This document shows positions 59,820 to 64,000 of a stretch of DNA of 64,000 bases, one piece after another (position 1 is the stretch's first letter; each line of letters starts with the position of its first letter). The stretch covers positions 32,786-96,785 of the forward strand of contig NZ_CAJTSC010000005.1 in NCBI RefSeq assembly GCF_910578895.1. The letters run 5' to 3'. A program made the translations under genes and the position numbers. The DNA is from an uncultured Bacteroides sp. Its GTDB lineage: Bacteria > Bacteroidota > Bacteroidia > Bacteroidales > Bacteroidaceae. Below the pieces are notes generated by a model that was not told the origin of the DNA, ran no database searches, and was given only the letters and a program-made list of their open reading frames with translations.

Positions 59820-61046
59820 TTATTTCTTTCTGTTCTTGAATTCGTTGATGGCGGCATTGACGTTCATCTTTTTCCCGTTCTTGAAGGCTATGATGAATGC
59901 GTCCTTGAATTGTGCCGTAATGGAGCGTTTGGTGCGTAACGTCTTGTTATAATCGGTCGATGCGCCATAGGTGTACTTGTATAAGCCGCCTTCCTTGTAA
60001 TAATCCACGTTCTTCAGCCCTTTCAGCCGCTTGTCGTTCTTTGCCAGCGGGCGGGAAGAGGTGAGTATCTGTATCTTAAACACCGGAACATTGTCTTCTG
60101 TTTGTGTGGCGGCGGTTTTTTCCGGGCGCTGCGCCGTTGGCGCGTTGTGCCGGCCGTTGGTTTTGCTTTCCGTTTTCGGCGCTGTGCTGTCGGGGGCGGT
60201 GTCCTCCTGTGCCGGTTGTGGCGCCTCTTCCGGCAGGATGGTTCGGCTGCTTCCGTTCAATCGGATTTCCTGCTCGCGCTTGTAAGTGAGGAAAGCGCGG
60301 AAGATGCCGTTGGCAAGGTTGGTGGTGCCTGCATCGGTGTTCAGATAGCGCTCTTCTTCCGGAGTGGATATAAAACCCAGTTCGACCAGGATGCTGGGCA
60401 TGGCACTGGTTTTCAGCACAAGAAATCCCGCCTGGTGCACGCCACGGTCTGCCCGCCGGCATGTATGGCGGAACTGCTTTTGCACGAGTGAAGCCAAGTG
60501 TACGCTTTGCGACATATACTTGTCCTGCATGAATTCGAAGATGATGTAAGACTCGGCGGAATTCGGGTTAAACCCGGCGTAGCGCGTCTTGTAGTCGCTT
60601 TCATAAAGGATAACCGAGTTCTCACGTTTGGCAACTTCAAGGTTGGCGTCCGATTTTGCAAGACCTAAGGTCCAGGTGGATGCGCCCTTGGCGGTGCGGT
60701 TGTTGGCAAGGGCGTTTGTATGGATGGAGATAAACAAATCCGCTTTGGCATCATTCGCTATCTCCGAACGGCGGTCCAGCGGGATAAAGACATCCCGCGT
60801 ACGGGTATATACGACTTTTACGTCCGGACAGTTTTTCTGTATCTGTTTGCCAAGCTTGAGCGCGACATTCAGGTTTATGTTCTTTTCTTTGGAAATCTTT
60901 CCGACCGCGCCGGGGTCGTGTCCCCCGTGTCCGGCATCGATGACGACTACAAAATCTTTCGCTTCGGCACTGCCGCTGCAGCAAAAAGAGAGGAACAGTC
61001 CCAAACAAATGCCTATATATAATATGTGTCGTTTGTATGATTTCAT
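59820..61046 (-). CDS. N-acetylmuramoyl-L-alanine amidase (Amidase_3) with C-terminal SPOR-like region
   Basis: Exported zinc amidase that cuts the peptide stem from peptidoglycan. In 408 residues: signal peptide ending near C-S-G-S-A-E-A, catalytic domain (about 28-235) with VIDAGHGGHDPGAVG (zinc His), SIHTNA near 108 (second zinc His) and VELGFISTPEEER near 208 (catalytic Glu). A low-complexity Pro/Thr/Ala linker follows, then a C-terminal domain (about 320-395) starting VFKIQILTSS and resembling SPOR, which targets septal glycan. Start at 61046 agrees with the promoter at 61060-61067. Confidence 0.92.
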   Translation of the reverse strand: MKSYKRHILYIGICLGLFLSFCCSGSAEAKDFVVVIDAGHGGHDPGAVGKISKEKNINLNVALKLGKQIQKNCPDVKVVYTRTRDVFIPLDRRSEIANDAKADLFISIHTNALANNRTAKGASTWTLGLAKSDANLEVAKRENSVILYESDYKTRYAGFNPNSAESYIIFEFMQDKYMSQSVHLASLVQKQFRHTCRRADRGVHQAGFLVLKTSAMPSILVELGFISTPEEERYLNTDAGTTNLANGIFRAFLTYKREQEIRLNGSSRTILPEEAPQPAQEDTAPDSTAPKTESKTNGRHNAPTAQRPEKTAATQTEDNVPVFKIQILTSSRPLAKNDKRLKGLKNVDYYKEGGLYKYTYGASTDYNKTLRTKRSITAQFKDAFIIAFKNGKKMNVNAAINEFKNRKK

Positions 61047-61059
61047 ATAAAAATTGTCG

Positions 61060-61067
61060 CAAAGATA
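61060..61067 (-). promoter_or_regulatory. Putative -7 box of the amidase-MCE operon
   Basis: Minus-strand TATCTTTG, exact consensus. The Met at 61073 lies upstream of it and cannot be the start. Confidence 0.7.
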
Positions 61068-61254
61068 GTGCAAGCCCTATATTTCACGCTGCAAATGTAA
61101 TGTAAATTTGCAGAAAACTCATGCTTTGCTTTTAAGTTTTATTTGTAACAGCTTCTTTTTAGGGAGATTTGCTCTGTATGGCACGGCTTTTTCGATAAAA
61201 AACTGTTTTCGCCTTTCAGACGCGGATTTTATTTTTATCTGTTCATCGAATAAT

Positions 61255-61310
61255 CCGCTTCATCCGCCAAATCCGTGCCTGAAGCATAGTCGTAAGGCTT
61301 AAATGAAAAT
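61255..61310 (-). repeat. Short dispersed repeat, copy 1
   Basis: Read on the minus strand, a TTTTCATTTAAGCCTTACG word is followed about 8 bases later by a 30-base stretch containing CACGGATTTGGCGGATGAAG. The 30-base part differs from 63906-63935 at one position. A shorter relative starts at 18369 and a degraded one at 8287. Confidence 0.8.
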
Positions 61311-61506
61311 GTTTCCTTTCACTCAGGCTAATCCGGCTTGCCTGCAACCTGCCCTTTTGGGGAGACTATTGCGGATAACCAATATGGGTAATCCGCCAAA
61401 TCCGCTTTAGCCGTGTTTGAAAGATGAGTGCGGTGCTCCAATGAGAAATCCGTGTCTGGTTGGGAGTAAATTTCTTGGTGATATGCCTGCTTGTTGATAA
61501 TATCCG

Positions 61507-61514
61507 TAACTTTG
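61507..61514 (+). promoter_or_regulatory. Putative -7 box of the BASS-like transporter gene
   Basis: TAACTTTG, exact consensus, 17 bases before the start codon at 61532. Confidence 0.6.
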
Positions 61515-61531
61515 CACGCGAATATTAATGG

Positions 61532-62497
61532 ATGGATACAGGTATGTTTCTTCGTTTTATAAAGAATTGGACATTGCCGCTGGCGATGCTTACAGGTGCT
61601 ATGGGTTATTTCCTTTTTGCAAGGGTCTCTTGGCTCGCCCCGGTAAAACCTTATGCGGACGGACTGACGGCTTTCCTCACTCCGGCTTTGATTTTCGCCC
61701 AGTTGTTGCTTACTTTCTGCAAGATAGAGGTGCGCGAGCTGAAGCCGAAGGCATGGCATGGCTGGTTGCTGCTGTTCCAGACGGTTTCGTGCCTGGTTGT
61801 TGCGGCGTTGCTGGTGTGTTTCCCCATGCAGGAGACGTACAGGGAAGTGTTCGAGGGTGCCATGGTGTGCCTTATCTGTCCTACGGCAACTGCCGCTGCG
61901 GTCATCACCGGCAAGTTGGGGGGCAGTGCATCGAGCCTTACCACGTATACGCTGTTGTCCAATCTGCTGGCTGCGGCGGCTGTCCCGCTACTGTTTCCTT
62001 TGGTGGAACCGCATGCGGATATCACTTTCTTTGCCGCCTTCCTGAAGATACTGGGCAAGGTGTTCCCGTTGCTTCTTCTGCCATTCTTCCTGGCATGTTT
62101 TCTGCGGGTGTTTGTCGGGAAGGTGCATCGGCGCTTGCTGGAGTTCCGCGATGCTGCTTTCTACCTGTGGGCGGTGGCGCTTGCCATTGTGTCGGGGCAG
62201 ACGGTGCGTTCGTTGATGAACAGTGATGCGCCGGTGTTTGTGGAAATGCTGATTGCCTTGGCAGGATTGGTCGCTTGCTGCGTACAGTTCTACTTGGGGA
62301 AAAGAATTGGCGGGCATTACAACGACCGCATCAGCGGCGGGCAGGCGCTGGGACAGAAAAACACGGTACTTGCCATCTGGATGTCTTATACTTATCTGAA
62401 CCCGTTGTCTTCCGTAGGACCGGGTTCGTATGTGTTGTGGCAGAACATCATCAACAGCTGGCAGCTTTGGAAAAAACGGAAGAGGGACTGTGCCTGA
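61532..62497 (+). CDS. Bile acid:sodium symporter-like (BASS family) membrane protein
   Basis: Inner-membrane protein of 321 residues with about nine to ten hydrophobic helices. The helix with FLTPALIFAQLLLTFCKIEVREL near 47-70 and the re-entrant stretch CPTATAAAVITGKLGGSASSLTTYTLLSNLL near 115-145 (both given in part) match the crossover helices of BASS-type symporters. The substrate in Bacteroides is unknown and need not be a bile acid. A start at 61544 is also possible. Stands alone, with a promoter at 61507. Confidence 0.75.
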   Translation: MDTGMFLRFIKNWTLPLAMLTGAMGYFLFARVSWLAPVKPYADGLTAFLTPALIFAQLLLTFCKIEVRELKPKAWHGWLLLFQTVSCLVVAALLVCFPMQETYREVFEGAMVCLICPTATAAAVITGKLGGSASSLTTYTLLSNLLAAAAVPLLFPLVEPHADITFFAAFLKILGKVFPLLLLPFFLACFLRVFVGKVHRRLLEFRDAAFYLWAVALAIVSGQTVRSLMNSDAPVFVEMLIALAGLVACCVQFYLGKRIGGHYNDRISGGQALGQKNTVLAIWMSYTYLNPLSSVGPGSYVLWQNIINSWQLWKKRKRDCA

Positions 62498-62641
62498 ATG
62501 GTTGGCATAGATGATATAAACGGAAAAAGCCGTGTCGGCATACTCTTTCGGGCATTTCTTTTGAAGGAAGATGAAACCGGTTCTTAAGTTTGTCTTTTTA
62601 TCTTTTGCCTTTTTGTCTTTTTGTCATCCCGTCCGTATCTT

Positions 62642-63106
62642 CTGACAATCTGTATTTCCCGTTGCCGCAGAACCGGCTGTTTCCGTCCTTGCGTACTGCC
62701 GGCGGGAAGAAACGGAACGGGAAATGTTTATCTTGCGGATAACCAGGTAGATATCGAGATATTTACAAACAAACCAGCGGGAAAAAGCACGGGAAATGCC
62801 GCGTGCGGGCATCCTGTTTTACGGATATTGACGTCTGTCGCGACAGACACTAATGCCTGTTGCGATAGATGCTAATGCCTGTCACGACAGATGCCAGTGT
62901 CTGTCGGCAGAAACACCTGCGTCCAGCAACGGAAACATCTGTATTCAACGGCGGAAACGCCCGGTTTCTGCATAAACAGCGCATATCCATCGGAAACGGA
63001 AGCATATCTATCCGCATTTTATGCACGATGTTCCTGTTTTGGCAGAAAGTGGCAGGAAGGGGAGTAAGGAAAAGGGCGGTTTTGCCGCCTTTTTGTTGTG
63101 AAATGA
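62642..63106 (+). repeat. Full copy (B) of the 22-bp-unit dispersed element
   Basis: The head (62642-62840) aligns gap-free to copy A at 19604. Six 22-base units lie at 62841-62972, one fewer than in copy A. The tail (62973-63106) has a hairpin TTCCTG..CAGGAA around 63025-63054, at the place where copy A has CCCCTG..CAGGGG, and ends in GGCGG-TTTTG-CCGCC followed by T, a terminator-like close. Confidence 0.88.
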
Positions 63107-63237
63107 ACGGATGGCGCTTCATTTTGTACCCGCGCAAACAGCCGTGTCCGGTTTGTTTCCGGTATCTGCCCGGCTGTTTGCGCGGGTGCAAAGTGATTCA
63201 AAACGGAGAAAGGTGGATGTTGTTATGGAATAATTCG

Positions 63238-63245
63238 TATTTTTG
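63238..63245 (+). promoter_or_regulatory. Putative -7 box of the HD-domain gene
   Basis: TATTTTTG, exact consensus; leader of about 85 bases containing an eight-G run. Confidence 0.6.
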
Positions 63246-63335
63246 CAACCTGGAAAATGTATGGGCTGCCTGCCGCTCTGCGTGTTTGCGGCGTAGGGGG
63301 GGGAAGTGCCCGATTATAAATGTAGCAAAAGTAAG

Positions 63336-63872
63336 ATGAACCCTCACGAGTTAATTGATAAGTACTATCCGGAAGCGAACGAGTTGCGGCATATCCTGCT
63401 GACGCATAGCCGTTCCGTTGCCGACAAGGCTTTGTGGATTGCCGATAACCATCCGGAGTTGTCTTTGGACAGGGATTTCCTGTATGAAGCGGCGATGCTG
63501 CACGATATAGGCGTGTTTCTGACGGATGCCGACGGCATCTGTTGTTTCGGAGACAAGCCTTACATCTGCCACGGCTATTTGGGAGCGGACCTGGTGCGTT
63601 CGGAGGGCTATCCGCGGCATGCTTTGGTTTGCGAAAGGCATACGGGGGCGGGACTTGCGTTGGAAGATATTGTTGCACAAAACCTGCCTGTGCCCCGCCG
63701 GGACATGCTTCCGGTAAGCATGGAGGAGCAGGTAATCTGTTTTGCCGATAAGTTTTACTCAAAGACGCATTTGGACAAGGAGAAAAGCGTGGAGAAAGCA
63801 CGGAAGAGCCTGGAGCGCTATGGCGAAGCCGGTTTGCAGCGCTTTGACCGTTGGTGCGGCCTGTTCCTGTAG
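63336..63872 (+). CDS. HD-domain phosphohydrolase-like protein
   Basis: Small metal-dependent hydrolase of 178 residues. The HD motif set is visible: His in LTHSRSVADKAL near 25, AAMLHDIGVFLTDAD near 54-68 with the His-Asp pair and following Ile-Gly, a further His in CHGYLGADLVRSEG near 82, and CFADKFYSKTHLDKEKS near 136. Substrate unknown; related proteins hydrolyse nucleotides or other phosphoesters. Start at 63336 lies after a TAGCAAAAG leader; an upstream Met at 63306 overlaps the G run and is unlikely. Confidence 0.85.
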   Translation: MNPHELIDKYYPEANELRHILLTHSRSVADKALWIADNHPELSLDRDFLYEAAMLHDIGVFLTDADGICCFGDKPYICHGYLGADLVRSEGYPRHALVCERHTGAGLALEDIVAQNLPVPRRDMLPVSMEEQVICFADKFYSKTHLDKEKSVEKARKSLERYGEAGLQRFDRWCGLFL

Positions 63873-63905
63873 CCGCGGCTCTTTCATTGTAGACTTGTTT
63901 TTATC

Positions 63906-63935
63906 CTTCAGGCGCGGATTTGGCGGATGAAGCGG
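63906..63935 (+). repeat. Short dispersed repeat, copy 2
   Basis: A 30-base stretch containing GCGCGGATTTGGCGGATGAA matches 61255-61284 (opposite strand) at 29 of 30 positions. Confidence 0.85.
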
Positions 63936-63959
63936 CTTTTGTTTTTATCAGCTAAGTTA

Positions 63960-63989
63960 GAGCCTGTTTAAATTTTCTTCAAAAAGTTT
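63960..63989 (+). repeat. GAGCCTGTTTAAATTTTC repeat, second copy at window end
   Basis: AGAGCCTGTTTAAATTTTCT and the following TCAAAAAG correspond to both arms of the inverted repeat at 23182-23244. The window ends 11 bases later, so the extent is unknown. Confidence 0.65.
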
Positions 63990-64000
63990 TTCTTTAGCTT

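Larger units (their letters stand above)
61047..61531. other. Divergent region between the amidase and the transporter gene
   Basis: Contains the amidase promoter, a copy of the short repeat CTTCAGGCRCGGATTTGGCGGATGAAG (61255-61284, minus), a second partial one around 61380-61410 (AATCCGCCAAATCCGC), and a -7 box for the transporter (61507-61514). No gene seen. Confidence 0.65.
62498..63335. other. 838-base intergenic region with a full dispersed element
   Basis: Contains a full copy of the 22-bp-unit element (62642-63106), a -7 box for the HD gene (63238-63245) and a run of eight G (63296-63303) in that gene's leader. Open frames here (62621-62875 and others) overlap the element and are not credible genes. 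Confidence 0.75.

Noticed and set aside
62621..62875. Frame whose product resembles that of 19550-19837, suggesting a conserved small protein
   Set aside because: The similarity comes from the shared repeat element. Differences between the two copies fall about evenly on the three codon positions, and the frame runs into the 22-bp array.
1..64000. tRNA, rRNA, prophage or insertion sequence
   Set aside because: No T-loop words in a cloverleaf context, no rRNA sequence, and no transposase, integrase or phage-structural protein were found on either strand by eye; a tRNA covariance search would settle it.

Overview
The window reads as chromosomal DNA of a gut Bacteroides species. The signs are paired SusC/SusD outer-membrane systems, a hybrid two-component sensor, BACON-domain carbohydrate enzymes, promoters of the Bacteroides type (-7 box TAnnTTTG, sometimes with TTTG near -33), RprX/RprY, and a second EF-G-like factor. 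The species cannot be named from the sequence alone. I see no rRNA, tRNA, CRISPR array, prophage or insertion sequence.

Bases 1-24844 are a plant cell-wall glycan region, most likely a pectin utilisation locus. It opens with the 3' part of a hybrid two-component sensor/regulator, followed convergently by a SusC/SusD pair. Next come a second SusC/SusD pair with a DUF4957/DUF5123-type surface lipoprotein, a divergent BACON-pectate lyase lipoprotein, a HAD phosphatase (gph), a GH43 enzyme behind a DUF4861 protein, and a GH28 polygalacturonase. In the expected scheme the lyase and GH28 cut galacturonan, GH43 trims side chains, the SusCD pairs bind and import oligosaccharides, and the HTCS senses a breakdown product.

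Bases 25204-43135 are mostly housekeeping: fabI, an RsmI-like methylase, an uncharacterised membrane protein, lipA, a DPP IV-type peptidase, an MFS transporter, a radical SAM protein, a flavodiiron protein, nagB, an EF-G paralogue with degenerate GTPase motifs (fusA2), rprXY, a small membrane protein, a MarR regulator and the rpsF-rpsR-rplI operon.

Bases 43573-63872 hold a small lipoprotein, an acyl-CoA synthetase, the mtaB / acyltransferase / glycosyltransferase cluster, folB, a methyltransferase, malQ, a B12-type ribonucleotide reductase, a nitroreductase, dnaA, an MCE protein with an N-acetylmuramoyl-L-alanine amidase, a BASS-like transporter and an HD-domain protein.

The most unusual material is non-coding. 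Three intergenic copies of one element (about 8057-8271, 19604-20088 and 62642-63106) carry tandem arrays of quasi-palindromic 22-bp units, and the two full copies share a conserved head and tail. Between gph and GH43 lies a 9-bp minisatellite facing an inverted array of the same unit. Other dispersed short repeats, a 38-bp-stem hairpin next to dnaA and a candidate structured RNA between dnaA and the MCE gene add to this.
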